From positions 1 through 33,481 of the forward strand of contig JAYVOC010000117.1 in the NCBI GenBank assembly GCA_043758125.1: a stretch of 33,481 nucleotides of DNA, written 5' to 3'. Positions within the stretch are counted from its first letter, which is position 1; each line of letters opens with the position of its first letter. This DNA is from JANXSD01 sp043758125. Lineage in GTDB: Bacteria > Bacteroidota > Bacteroidia > AKYH767-A > OLB10. The notes beneath the pieces were generated by a model. The model made no database searches. It had not been told where the DNA came from and worked only from the letters and a program-made list of their open reading frames with translations. The translations under genes and the position numbers were made by a program. Positions 1 through 8,753 of the stretch are shown here, piece by piece.

Positions 1-873
1 AACTGGACAAATCCACAACCACGAACTCAGGATTTAAAAATAAAATTTAGCTATCCATTTTTATTCAATACACCTCTAGGTGCTGATATTGATTTAACAC
101 TTTATAAAAAAGATTCTATCTATCTTGAATTTAATCGTCAATTAGGTGCAAGATATTATTTGAGTGGAAATAATTCGTTCAAAGTATTTGTTGGTAGAAA
201 AACAAGTAATCTTATTTCTACAAAAGGTTATGCGAATGCAACCACACTTCCCTCATTTGCAGATGTTGCGGCAAATACGTATGGCATCGGATTTCAATTT
301 GAAAAATTGGATTACAGATTAAATCCGCGTCAAGGTTATTCTGTTGATTTTACCGCTGGAGCTGGAATAAGAAAGATTACAAAAAATAGTAAAATAAATG
401 AAGCTGTTTATGATAGTGTCAATTTAAAAACTACGCAATATAAAGGTGAAGTGCATGCCGATATTTATTTGCCAATTGCAGCAAGAAGTGTTTTGAATAT
501 CGGAACGAATGCTGCGTATTTACAAAGTCCTACAATATTTGAAAATGAATTATTTCGATTCGGCGGATTAAAATCTCTTCGTGGATTTGATGAATCATCG
601 ATACTTGCATCACGCTATATAATTGGCAAAGCAGAATATCGTTTTATACTCGAACAAAATTCTTACTTGCTGCTATTTTATAATTTAGCATATTATGAAC
701 GCACTGGATCTGCAACTTTTTTAAGCGATTCTCCTTATGGTTTTGGTGCTGGATTAACTTTCGAAACAAGACTTGGGATATTTTCTTTCACCTATGCATT
801 AGGAAGCCAGCAAAATAATCCGATAGTTTTTCGTTCTGCAAAAATCCACTTCGGCTTAATTAATTATTTTTAA
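1..873 (+). CDS. BamA/TamA-family outer-membrane barrel protein, 3' part
   Basis: The frame is open from the first base of the window, so this is the C-terminal 290 residues of a longer gene; a TTG at 160 is internal and not the start. The sequence is a run of alternating polar and hydrophobic strands typical of a 16-strand Omp85 barrel. At visible residues 188-196 it has GG-x(2)-SLRGF, matching the conserved (V/L)RG(F/Y) motif of loop 6 that seals the barrel in BamA, TamA and related proteins. It ends in aromatic Phe, as usual for barrels inserted by BAM. The N-terminal POTRA part lies outside the window, so BamA, TamA and an accessory Bacteroidota surface-antigen paralogue cannot be told apart. 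BamA itself seems less likely, because the fragment has long non-conserved loops. No terminator is obvious before era. Confidence 0.8.
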   Translation, partial: NWTNPQPRTQDLKIKFSYPFLFNTPLGADIDLTLYKKDSIYLEFNRQLGARYYLSGNNSFKVFVGRKTSNLISTKGYANATTLPSFADVAANTYGIGFQFEKLDYRLNPRQGYSVDFTAGAGIRKITKNSKINEAVYDSVNLKTTQYKGEVHADIYLPIAARSVLNIGTNAAYLQSPTIFENELFRFGGLKSLRGFDESSILASRYIIGKAEYRFILEQNSYLLLFYNLAYYERTGSATFLSDSPYGFGAGLTFETRLGIFSFTYALGSQQNNPIVFRSAKIHFGLINYF

Positions 874-1032
874 AAGGTGAGATTAAGCATCTTATTCTCG
901 AAAATTTTTATTTTAATTTGAATGAAGAGTTTTCCAGTATTTACAATGTAATTTCAACTTTAAAAGAGTCATTAGCTTGATTATACTGGGGGCGCAAAAG
1001 CGATTTAGCTTCCAAACTCCGATCTTAAAGCC

Positions 1033-1040
1033 TATCTTTG
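1033..1040 (+). promoter_or_regulatory. Bacteroidota -7 box for era (TATCTTTG)
   Basis: TATCTTTG is an exact match to the TAnnTTTG -7 consensus. It ends four bases before the GTG start of era, so transcription should begin on or beside the start codon. No good TTG -33 element is seen at the usual distance. Confidence 0.55.
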
Positions 1041-1044
1041 CCTC

Positions 1045-1926
1045 GTGGAAAAGCATAAATCAGGCTTCGTTAACATTATCGGTAAACCCAATGTAGGCAA
1101 GAGTACGCTTATGAATGCTATGTTGGGTCAGGATTTGTCAATTGTTACTTCAAAAGCCCAAACAACTCGTCATCGGATCAAAGGGATCATCAATACGGAA
1201 GATTATCAAATAGTTTTATCTGATACTCCTGGAATCATCAAGCCAGCATACAAGTTGCATGAACGCATGTTGAATGTTGTTAATGAGACTCTTACTGATG
1301 CAGATATTGTAATCTATGTTACAGAAATAAGAGATCTCAAAATCGAAGATGATTTAAAAGAAAAGATAAAATGTTTGTTGGTGCCATTTTTCGTTGTCAT
1401 CAACAAGGTAGATGAGTCGTATCAAGAAAAAGTAGAAGCCGCAGTAGCATTTTGGAAAGAGGAGTTAAATCCGATGGCAATAATTCCTATTTCTGCTTTG
1501 CATAATTTTAATCTGGACTCGTTGTTAAATCGTATTGTGGAGGTTTTGCCAGAAGGTCCTGCTTATTTTGATAAAGATGATGATATCTCTGACCGAAACG
1601 TTCGTTTTTTTGCTGCTGAAATGATTCGTGAACAAATATTAAAATTATATCAAAAGGAAATTCCTTATTCTGTGGAGGTAACAATTCCTTCTTATAAAGA
1701 AAGTGAAACGATTGATCGTATTACAGCTATTGTTTATTGCGCGCGCGAATCTCAAAAGGCAATTATTCTTGGACATCAAGGAAAAGCAATTAAGAAATTG
1801 GGAATTGAATCACGAAAAAAATTGGAGTTATTTGTTGGCAAGCAAGTGCATTTAGATCTTACAATAAAAGTTCTTGATGATTGGCGTAACAACGAACGAA
1901 TGCTAAAAGGATTCGGTTACGAATAA
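1045..1926 (+). CDS. era: GTPase Era
   Basis: Era is a cytoplasmic GTPase that binds the 3' end of 16S rRNA and checks small-subunit maturation. The 293 residues match the usual length. The G1 loop GKPNVGKS is at residues 13-20, followed by DTPG (G3), NKVD (G4) and a C-terminal KH domain with the GHQGKAIKKLG signature and the FGY ending. The start is GTG; it gives the family's usual short N-terminus (MEKHKSGFVNIIG), and no better start lies upstream. It is followed 74 bases later by der, another ribosome-assembly GTPase, on the same strand. A -7 box sits immediately upstream, so the message may be leaderless. The identification is firm. Confidence 0.98.
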   Translation: MEKHKSGFVNIIGKPNVGKSTLMNAMLGQDLSIVTSKAQTTRHRIKGIINTEDYQIVLSDTPGIIKPAYKLHERMLNVVNETLTDADIVIYVTEIRDLKIEDDLKEKIKCLLVPFFVVINKVDESYQEKVEAAVAFWKEELNPMAIIPISALHNFNLDSLLNRIVEVLPEGPAYFDKDDDISDRNVRFFAAEMIREQILKLYQKEIPYSVEVTIPSYKESETIDRITAIVYCARESQKAIILGHQGKAIKKLGIESRKKLELFVGKQVHLDLTIKVLDDWRNNERMLKGFGYE

Positions 1927-2000
1927 AAATTATTCATCCAAATTAATTTATTAAATTACGTTTATACCTTTCGGGAGAAAGAAAATTATATAAAATTATC

Positions 2001-3323
2001 ATGGCAAATATTGTAGCAATTGTAGGTCGACCGAATGTTGGGAAATCCACGCTTTTTAATCGGCTTACAGAATCACGTAAAGCTATTGTTGATGAAACTT
2101 CAGGAGTAACACGCGATCGTCATTATGGAAAAGTTGATTGGAACGGAAGAGATTTTTCTGTGATTGATACGGGTGGGTATATCAAGGGCTCGGATGATAT
2201 TTTTGAAAAAGAAATACAACGTCAAGTACAACTTGCAATTGAAGAAGCAAACATTATTATTTTTGTTGTTGATGTTGCTTTTGGATTAAGTGATCTTGAT
2301 AAAGACGTTGCTAATTTACTTCGCAAATCAAATAAGAAAGTATTCTTAGTTGCGAATAAAGTAGATAGTGGAAAACGTGTTTATGACATCAATGAATTTT
2401 ATGCGTTAGGACTTGGTGAAGTGTACGGAATTTCAGCAATGAGTGGAAGTGGAACGGGCGAATTATTAGATGACATGGTTGCTGTTTTTGATCCAGAAGA
2501 TGTAGTAGATCCAGATTTGCCGAAGCTCGCAATTATTGGTCAGCCTAATGTTGGTAAATCATCAATGATGAATACATTGATTGGGGAGGAGCGATCTATC
2601 GTAACATCCATTGCTGGCACTACACGTGACTCAATTTATAAACGATACAATAGTTTTGGTTTTGATTTTTTATTGATTGATACCGCTGGATTACGTAGAA
2701 AGAAAAATGTTAAAGAAGACATAGAATTTTATTCGGTAATGCGTTCGATAAGTGCTATCGAATCATCTGATGTTTGCATGTTAATGATTGATGCAACGAA
2801 TGGACTTACGGCGCAAGATTTAAATATTCTACATCTCTGCGAACACAACAGAAAGGGAGTTGTGATTGTTGTAAATAAATGGGATCTTGTAGAGAAGGAT
2901 ACAAATTCAACAAAGAAGTTTGAAGAAACTATTCGTCAGAAGACAGCGCCATTCGAAGATATTCCAATAGTTTTTACTTCACTGATTACAAAGCAAAGAG
3001 TACATAAAGCCCTTGAAACAGCATTACAGGTTTTTCAGAATAAAACGAAAAAAATTCCTACTTCAAAATTGAATTCGATTTTACTTCCGTATGTTCAGAA
3101 TTATCCTCCCCCAATGCTTAAGGGGAAATCCGTAAGCATAAAATACATTACCCAACTTCCTGGAAGCGTACCTACATTTATTTTCTTCTGTAATCATCCA
3201 CAATATATTGCAGAATCCTATAAACGTTTCCTCGAAAATAAATTGAGAGAAAATTTCGATTTCTCAGGTGTTCCAATAACAATCTATTTTAGAAGTAAAG
3301 AAAAATCACGTGACAATGATTAG
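2001..3323 (+). CDS. der: Ribosome-assembly GTPase Der (EngA)
   Basis: Der is the tandem-GTPase factor needed for late assembly of the 50S subunit. Two complete G domains are visible: G1 GRPNVGKS at residues 9-16 and GQPNVGKS at 180-187, with DTGG and DTAG as the G3 motifs and NKVD and NKWD as the G4 motifs. A KH-like domain closes the protein (about residues 355-440). At 440 residues it has the family length. ATG start at 2001. It lies 74 bases after era; a weak -7-like TACCTTTC at 1965-1972 could give it its own promoter, but cotranscription with era is as likely. Its 3' end converges on the patatin gene across a 108-base spacer holding only a weak hairpin. Confidence 0.98.
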   Translation: MANIVAIVGRPNVGKSTLFNRLTESRKAIVDETSGVTRDRHYGKVDWNGRDFSVIDTGGYIKGSDDIFEKEIQRQVQLAIEEANIIIFVVDVAFGLSDLDKDVANLLRKSNKKVFLVANKVDSGKRVYDINEFYALGLGEVYGISAMSGSGTGELLDDMVAVFDPEDVVDPDLPKLAIIGQPNVGKSSMMNTLIGEERSIVTSIAGTTRDSIYKRYNSFGFDFLLIDTAGLRRKKNVKEDIEFYSVMRSISAIESSDVCMLMIDATNGLTAQDLNILHLCEHNRKGVVIVVNKWDLVEKDTNSTKKFEETIRQKTAPFEDIPIVFTSLITKQRVHKALETALQVFQNKTKKIPTSKLNSILLPYVQNYPPPMLKGKSVSIKYITQLPGSVPTFIFFCNHPQYIAESYKRFLENKLRENFDFSGVPITIYFRSKEKSRDND

Positions 3324-3346
3324 TGAAAATCAATTTTCATTATCAT
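3316..3346 (+). terminator. Weak AT-rich hairpin after der
   Basis: The inner stem TGAAAAT/ATTTTCA (3324-3330, 3333-3339, loop CA) is flanked by an outer ATGAT/ATCAT pair. It overlaps the der stop codon and has no proper T tract, so terminator function is doubtful. The rest of the 3324-3431 spacer shows nothing recognisable. Confidence 0.25.
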
Positions 3347-3431
3347 CAATCCTTTAGCCAACTAGTTGAAGTCCCTTTTTAATTGATCTCAAGTATAGCC
3401 AAAATGATTGTAAATTAAACACAAAGTTTTA

Positions 3432-5726
3432 CTAATTCAGAGCTTTTTTATTAAATAAGATATATCCTATATGAAACATTAGGGCAATAGGTTTATCGCG
3501 CTTATAATAATAATTTAAGGAGAGGCTGATAGGTCCTATTGGACTGTTGTAAACTGGATTTATTGTTCCAACAAGGTATCTCTTTTCGAATACACCTCCG
3601 TATTTTGCTTTATAATTATTATCAAGCAAAATTTCTCGATAAGGTTGAAATAAATATCCCTCTAATCGAATATCTATATTGTTAGAAATACTTACAATAT
3701 TTTTTATTCCCACTCCAGCATAATTATGTGCATGAAAAAATTCAAGAAATTGTGTTTGCATATCTAAGAGCGGTTGATAGGTTGGTGCCTCGGAAACGGA
3801 AGCAATATAGGTTGAAAAGAAATCTTGTTTACTAATGGTAGCTTCAAAAGATGCACCAATTTTATAACGTCCTATTTTCGCAAAGTAATTGTCGTATTTT
3901 AAGAGAGCTGAAAACCATTCATGAAATTGATCAGGATATTTACTAAGAATGCCTTTGTTTCCTGGTGTTGTAATTTCATTACCTCTGGTATACCTTAAAC
4001 GCAATTCAAAGTAAGTTCCATCGTTAGCGTATTGTTTTCTATTTAAAGTGTTTCTTTCAAATTTTAGAAAGCATGAAATTCCTTCAAAACTCGATTGATC
4101 AGTTGTATCAGATTCACTAAAACTTCGAGTTAAATAATAGCGATCTTTTAATTTAAACCAATTTGAACCACCCATTAATTTTCCCTTATTTCGAATTGGC
4201 ATTCCAATGGATATTCCATAACTACGATCATATTGAACAAGAAAGGATGGCTTTACATCTTGATTAAATGCATTGCTACTTTTATAATAATCCCATTGAT
4301 TAACGGTAGCTAACGGTTCTAAATAGATTGGAAATTTACCAGGCAAATCATAACGTAATCGTATTTGACCTGAATTATAAAACTTACCAAAATATATATT
4401 TCCATTTATTTTTAAACTATTCCTTCCCCAAATATTATGTTGTATACCAATAAACCCAGTGTTAGTCGGGCGAGAAGAAACATTGCCACCAAAATCAAGA
4501 AAAATTCCTTTGTTTTTTTTCACATCCAAATGCAAATCATAATTTCCTGTTTCTTTATTAAATATTAATCTTGGAAAAATATACCGTTGATTATCATCAG
4601 CAACAAGCTTAAACCAATTCTTTTTTAATTGTTGAAGACTCATACATTGGTTTCGTGGATTTAATGTCCTTCGAATGTAAATAGCTTCATCTTCACTTAC
4701 ACCATAAACATAAATTCCATCAATAGAAATGTTAAAACATGATTCTTGTAATTTACGCCGCTTAGTCGCTAACTCTTTAATATTATTTTGCCTTTTTATA
4801 GCTAACTTAAGTGCTGGAATATTTATTATGGTTGCATTATAACCACTATCAATTGCATTTTTAATATTATATAAATCAAATGATAATGATCCAATACTTT
4901 TAATATTTGGTTCTATTAAAAAATCTTGTACTCGTGGTAATGTTGTGTTAGTGGTATGTGTTATCATTGTTTTTAACTGACTTAAAAAATTACCTTCATT
5001 AGGTATGTCGGGTAGTCCTGCTGCACTTACACCAATAATAATATCAGGATTAAAATCATTAAGCATAATATCAGAAGGAAAATTATTATAAATTCCTCCA
5101 TCATATAATATATTATCTCCAACTAATATTGGTGCATAATAAAAGGGATAAGCCATAGAAGCTCTTACAGCAAATGCTAGATCCCCTTTGTTAAAAACAA
5201 TAGATTTTTTTGCAGTTATATCTGCTGATACACAACGGAAAGGAACTAGTAAACTGTCGAAATTATAATTTGCAACAGCGATAGGTGAAGCCATGCTTTG
5301 CATAAGACCATAATTTATTTCCGCAGGATTAACAACATTACTTGGTAGCTGCGTTCGAAATGTAGAGTCAATAATTAATTTAATAGAAATCCATCCTGCA
5401 TCAAGTGGATCACTTTTAAAATAATATAAATTGTCTTCACTAAACTTTCCACTTACCGTTTTAACAAAATCGGTCGACGTAACCATTTGTTCTATTTGGT
5501 CGGGTGTTAATCCCGAAGCATATAAGCTGCCTACTAAAGCTCCAGCCGATGTTCCAGTTATGTAGTCAATTGGAATATGATTCTCTTCAAGTGCTTTTAA
5601 TACACCAATATGAGCCATCCCTCTTACTCCACCGCCACTTAAAACAAGTCCTACGCTTTGTGCATTTGCAACTTCTGAACTAAAGAAGCAAATCATAAGG
5701 TATAGAAATGTAAGTTTTATAGTCAT
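3432..5726 (-). CDS. Patatin-like phospholipase fused to an outer-membrane barrel (PlpD-like)
   Basis: This is a 764-residue secreted protein in three parts. A signal peptide (about 1-23, ending ANAQ) precedes a patatin domain (about 24-310) with the oxyanion loop GGGVRG (31-36), nucleophile Ser60 in GTSAG and catalytic Asp209 in DGG. Next is a POTRA-like stretch (about 335-405), then an Omp85-type barrel (about 405-764). The Ser-Asp dyad is intact, so lipid acyl hydrolase activity is expected. The layout matches type Vd (PlpD) autotransporters and the many Bacteroidota 'patatin-like phospholipase' barrels. Which leaflet or extracellular lipid it attacks cannot be told. The last residues (FNKKALN) lack the terminal aromatic common in barrels. 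It is transcribed after the BtuF-like gene from its own -7 box, which overlaps that gene's stop codon. Confidence 0.88.
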   Translation of the reverse strand: MTIKLTFLYLMICFFSSEVANAQSVGLVLSGGGVRGMAHIGVLKALEENHIPIDYITGTSAGALVGSLYASGLTPDQIEQMVTSTDFVKTVSGKFSEDNLYYFKSDPLDAGWISIKLIIDSTFRTQLPSNVVNPAEINYGLMQSMASPIAVANYNFDSLLVPFRCVSADITAKKSIVFNKGDLAFAVRASMAYPFYYAPILVGDNILYDGGIYNNFPSDIMLNDFNPDIIIGVSAAGLPDIPNEGNFLSQLKTMITHTTNTTLPRVQDFLIEPNIKSIGSLSFDLYNIKNAIDSGYNATIINIPALKLAIKRQNNIKELATKRRKLQESCFNISIDGIYVYGVSEDEAIYIRRTLNPRNQCMSLQQLKKNWFKLVADDNQRYIFPRLIFNKETGNYDLHLDVKKNKGIFLDFGGNVSSRPTNTGFIGIQHNIWGRNSLKINGNIYFGKFYNSGQIRLRYDLPGKFPIYLEPLATVNQWDYYKSSNAFNQDVKPSFLVQYDRSYGISIGMPIRNKGKLMGGSNWFKLKDRYYLTRSFSESDTTDQSSFEGISCFLKFERNTLNRKQYANDGTYFELRLRYTRGNEITTPGNKGILSKYPDQFHEWFSALLKYDNYFAKIGRYKIGASFEATISKQDFFSTYIASVSEAPTYQPLLDMQTQFLEFFHAHNYAGVGIKNIVSISNNIDIRLEGYLFQPYREILLDNNYKAKYGGVFEKRYLVGTINPVYNSPIGPISLSLNYYYKRDKPIALMFHIGYILFNKKALN

Positions 5727-5751
5727 AGCGTTATTGCAATAATAAACGTTG

Positions 5752-5759
5752 CAAACTTA
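5752..5759 (-). promoter_or_regulatory. -7 box for the patatin gene (TAAGTTTG)
   Basis: Read on the minus strand, TAAGTTTG is an exact TAnnTTTG match 25 bases before the patatin ATG. Its first three bases are the TAA stop codon of the upstream BtuF-like gene. The predicted leader holds a perfect 12-bp palindrome TTATTGCAATAA at 5731-5742. No TTG -33 element is seen. Confidence 0.45.
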
Positions 5760-6566
5760 ATTTCTATTTTTTAATTGAGATAACAGCGTTTGAAAATAGG
5801 AGGGAGCATTTTTTAATCTTGAGCCATACCATGAGAAGTATTCTCCATCTACCAAAACTACTTCAATTTCAGGAAATAACTCTTCTAACGCAAATTTATG
5901 TTTTTCCTTAAAAGGGAATGGTTCTGAAGAGAGAAATAGGAAGTCGATATCTAAGGCTTTTAATTCTTCTATGGTTGTTTCTGGATATCGGTATTTCTGT
6001 TCAAATACAGGATGAAGTGAGCAGCTTTTTAGCATTTCACAAATAAAGGTGTCTTTGCCAACGCTAATAAATGGTTGTTGCCAAATCAAATAAGCGACTC
6101 TGTTTTTTGTCAATTTATCTTTTGAAATAAAATTAGATAGTAATCTAAAGTTTCTGTGAATCGCGTTATTTAGTTCTGTAGATTTTAAAGTAGTATTGGT
6201 GATAATCCCTATTTCATTAATCATAGAAGTGGCATCATCTAGATTTTTTATATCACTAATCCATACTGGATAATTTTTCATCAAAATATTTAATCCATCT
6301 TCAGTATTTTCTTCCTTATTCGCTAAAATTAAATCTGGTTGTAAGGAATGTATTAATTCGATATTAAAATCTTTTGTACCGCCAATGCGTTGCTTATTCC
6401 GAAACCATTTATTGGGATGAATACAAAATTTTGTAATGGCAATAACACGTTCTTCCAATCCTAAATCAAAAAGCAATTCCGTTTGCGAAGGCACTAATGA
6501 AATAATCCGCTCTGGAAAGGCTGGAATAGTAACTTGGCGATTTAATTGATCAATATAAATTGACAT
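5757..6566 (-). CDS. BtuF-like (Peripla_BP_2 fold) protein without a signal peptide
   Basis: At 269 residues it resembles the substrate-binding proteins of cobalamin/siderophore ABC importers (BtuF/FepB, helical-backbone metal-receptor fold). Typical motifs are ERIISLVPSQTELLFDLG near residue 24, the RIGGT-x(3)-N segment and PDLILANKEEN. The start is the ATG at 6566; a TTG four codons earlier is directly preceded by an in-frame TAA, so no longer N-terminus is possible. It therefore lacks any signal peptide or lipobox, and the mature-type domain begins at once, implying a cytoplasmic protein. No permease or ATPase gene is nearby. Signal-less members of this family are common in Bacteroidota; their ligand is unknown to me. 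It is followed by the patatin gene with partly overlapping signals. Confidence 0.8.
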   Translation of the reverse strand: MSIYIDQLNRQVTIPAFPERIISLVPSQTELLFDLGLEERVIAITKFCIHPNKWFRNKQRIGGTKDFNIELIHSLQPDLILANKEENTEDGLNILMKNYPVWISDIKNLDDATSMINEIGIITNTTLKSTELNNAIHRNFRLLSNFISKDKLTKNRVAYLIWQQPFISVGKDTFICEMLKSCSLHPVFEQKYRYPETTIEELKALDIDFLFLSSEPFPFKEKHKFALEELFPEIEVVLVDGEYFSWYGSRLKNAPSYFQTLLSQLKNRN

Positions 6567-6667
6567 AAATAATTTCAATTAGTAAATAGCTTGTCAAGTG
6601 TTATGTAAAAATAATAAATCCCTGTTTAACGACGATTTCATTGTAAACATATTGCTCAATTTGAAAT

Positions 6668-6698
6668 AAAAAATCCCAGTTATAAACCAGGATTTTTT
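6668..6698 (-). terminator. Rho-independent terminator after the cystathionine beta-synthase gene
   Basis: The arms AAAAAATCC (6668-6676) and GGATTTTTT (6690-6698) are perfect complements, with GTT/AAC pairing inside the loop. It lies about 20 bases past the stop codon on the minus strand and ends in a run of T on either strand. The rest of the 6567-6716 spacer shows nothing clear. Confidence 0.75.
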
Positions 6699-6716
6699 AT
6701 TGTAATTAAATTTAAA

Positions 6717-8084
6717 TTATTTCGCCATGATATCAGCAATATCAAACCGGGTAATTATATAGTTTTTATCCTGCTTAAAGTCTTTTACCAATACTGCTTC
6801 ATTGTCACCACTTACCATTTTTGCTAAAGTATCAATCGAAGTACTAATATCAACAAACGGAAGTGCTTCCTTCATGATACTTTCAATAGTTTCATTTTTT
6901 GATTCTGGATTACTTAATATTTTGTCAAATACCAATTTCTCATAAATAGATCCAACAATACGATTGTCGGAGGTAACAGGTATTTGCGAAAAATTATTTT
7001 CAGTAATCATTTTCATCGCTTTAGAAATAGTATCTTTCTTATCGATAGTTAATAATTCAACATTCTTACGAGAGGATACTATATCAGCAGCAGTAAATCC
7101 TTTTTTATCGAAATAGCCCATTTTGCGCATCCATTCGTCATTGAAAATTTTTCCAAGATAACGTGTTCCGTGGTCATGAAAAATAACAACAACTACATCA
7201 TCCTTTTTTAATTGATCTTTCAATTGTATTAATCCTGCAATGGCTGTTCCCGCTGAGTATCCAACCCAAATACCTTCTTGCTTACAAATCTCACGAGTCA
7301 TTAATGCACCATCTTTATCTGTTACTTTTTCAAAATGATCTATCAACGAGAAATCATAATTCTGTGGAATGAAATCTTCACCAATCCCCTCAGTTACGTA
7401 TGGATATATTTCATTTTTATCAAGTACACCTGTTTCATGATATTTTTTAAGCGCAGATCCATAAGTATCCATTGCCCATACTTTGATATTTGGATTTTTC
7501 TCCTTTAAAAACATCGCTGTACCAGTTACTGTTCCACCAGTTCCTGCGCCAACAACAAGATGAGTAATTTTACCTTCAGTTTGTTCCCAAATCTCAGGCC
7601 CCGTTTGCTCGTAGTGAGCCATTCTGTTTGAAAGATTATCATATTGATTTGGATAATACGAATTTGGAATTTCTCTACTCAATCTTGCTGAAACCGAATA
7701 ATAAGATCGTGGATCTTCAGGTTCCACATTCGTAGGACAAACAATTACCTCTGCACCAAAAGCACGTAAAGCGTCTACTTTTTCCTTTGATTGCTTATCC
7801 GTTGTTGTAAAGATGCATTTGTATCCTTTAATTATCGCTGCAATTGCTAATCCCATTCCTGTATTTCCAGAAGTACCTTCAACGATTGTTCCTCCTGGCT
7901 TTAATTTTCCGGACTTCTCTGCATCTTCAATCATCTTCAGCGCCATTCTGTCTTTTATCGAATTTCCAGGATTAAAAGTCTCCACTTTCGCTAATACAGT
8001 TGCAGGAATATCTCCAATTACTTTATTCAATTGAACTAAAGGTGTATTGCCAATAGTTTCAAGTATGTTTTTACAATAGCTCAT
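6717..8084 (-). CDS. Cystathionine beta-synthase (PLP enzyme with C-terminal CBS pair)
   Basis: This enzyme condenses homocysteine with serine (or an activated serine) to cystathionine in transsulfuration. The catalytic fold-type II PLP domain covers residues 1 to about 330: the Schiff-base lysine is Lys44 in SIKDR, the substrate loop is TSGNTG (71-76), and the phosphate loop is GAGTGGT. The motifs ALRAFGAEV, NQYDN, GIGEDFIP and FNDEWM follow eukaryotic cystathionine beta-synthase more closely than cysteine synthase. A pair of CBS domains (about 335-455) closes the protein, suggesting nucleotide or AdoMet control; the animal heme-binding N-terminus is absent. Cysteine synthase activity cannot be excluded from sequence. 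It has its own promoter and terminator. AhcY, encoded 4 kb away, makes its substrate homocysteine. Confidence 0.88.
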   Translation of the reverse strand: MSYCKNILETIGNTPLVQLNKVIGDIPATVLAKVETFNPGNSIKDRMALKMIEDAEKSGKLKPGGTIVEGTSGNTGMGLAIAAIIKGYKCIFTTTDKQSKEKVDALRAFGAEVIVCPTNVEPEDPRSYYSVSARLSREIPNSYYPNQYDNLSNRMAHYEQTGPEIWEQTEGKITHLVVGAGTGGTVTGTAMFLKEKNPNIKVWAMDTYGSALKKYHETGVLDKNEIYPYVTEGIGEDFIPQNYDFSLIDHFEKVTDKDGALMTREICKQEGIWVGYSAGTAIAGLIQLKDQLKKDDVVVVIFHDHGTRYLGKIFNDEWMRKMGYFDKKGFTAADIVSSRKNVELLTIDKKDTISKAMKMITENNFSQIPVTSDNRIVGSIYEKLVFDKILSNPESKNETIESIMKEALPFVDISTSIDTLAKMVSGDNEAVLVKDFKQDKNYIITRFDIADIMAK

Positions 8085-8112
8085 CGCACTAGTAATTTGT
8101 TTTTATGGTTTG

Positions 8113-8142
8113 CGAAGGTAGTAAGTTTCGTTATGCTAACAA
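8113..8142 (-). promoter_or_regulatory. Promoter for the cystathionine beta-synthase gene
   Basis: On the minus strand TTG (8142-8140), 19 bases, then TACCTTCG (8120-8113). The -7 box has one mismatch to TAnnTTTG. The start codon lies 28 bases downstream. The remainder of 8085-8231 has no other recognisable feature. Confidence 0.5.
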
Positions 8143-8231
8143 CCACTATTTTATCGAACCTCACTAGGTAAATGCCACTCTTGAAACAACTTTGTAAATA
8201 AATAATTGATATGCCTAAAAGTTCTTTGTTT

Positions 8232-8753
8232 TTAATCCAATTTTTGGTGTTGATAAATTGCAGCTTTGGCATTTACGAAACGTGATTCACCGATGCCAGA
8301 AATGATACTGTAATTGGCATTCATTAATTTTAGAGAATCAAGATAAAAATTAAATAAAAATTCTCTCTTATCAGGATGTTCACGTAATGGATCTGGTTCC
8401 CATTCAAGGTCAATATTACAAAGCAAAAATAAGTCATACTTTCTGCGTTCTTCTTCTTCTATAATCCAAGTATCACAACGATTATATTTTACTTCACTCC
8501 AAATTTTTATCACTAAAAGTGTTGTGTCACAAATTAAAATATCACTAACTTTTTTGCTCAATCGATCTTCAGTTTCACATTGTACTTTTGCAATAGTTAG
8601 CAAATCATTTTCAGAGTATGGAGCCTCTAATTTTTCAAGATATTCTCTCGCAATTTCTGGTACAAATTCAGTTTGAAAATATCTCGCCAATGATTTGGCT
8701 AATGAAGATTTACCAGTACTTTCAGGACCTACAATCGCAACTTTATACTGCAT
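8232..8753 (-). CDS. Ribosylnicotinamide kinase-type ATPase (NadR C-terminal domain only)
   Basis: This 173-residue P-loop protein matches the kinase domain of NadR, which phosphorylates nicotinamide riboside to NMN. Walker A is GPESTGKS at 9-16, followed by the conserved VPEIAREYL segment, a Walker B-like ILICDTT, and the WEPDPLREHPDKREFLF stretch near the C-terminus. The adenylyltransferase and helix-turn-helix domains of enterobacterial NadR are absent, so another enzyme must turn NMN into NAD. Its start overlaps the end of pnuC by 11 bases, implying translational coupling and a shared job: PnuC imports the riboside and the kinase traps it. The database label is often just 'AAA family ATPase'; the pnuC context supports the specific role. 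Confidence 0.85.
   Translation of the reverse strand: MQYKVAIVGPESTGKSSLAKSLARYFQTEFVPEIAREYLEKLEAPYSENDLLTIAKVQCETEDRLSKKVSDILICDTTLLVIKIWSEVKYNRCDTWIIEEEERRKYDLFLLCNIDLEWEPDPLREHPDKREFLFNFYLDSLKLMNANYSIISGIGESRFVNAKAAIYQHQKLD

Noticed and set aside
7813..8034. Plus-strand 73-codon frame opposite the cystathionine beta-synthase gene
   Set aside because: It is fully inside a firm gene on the other strand and has no start signals of its own.
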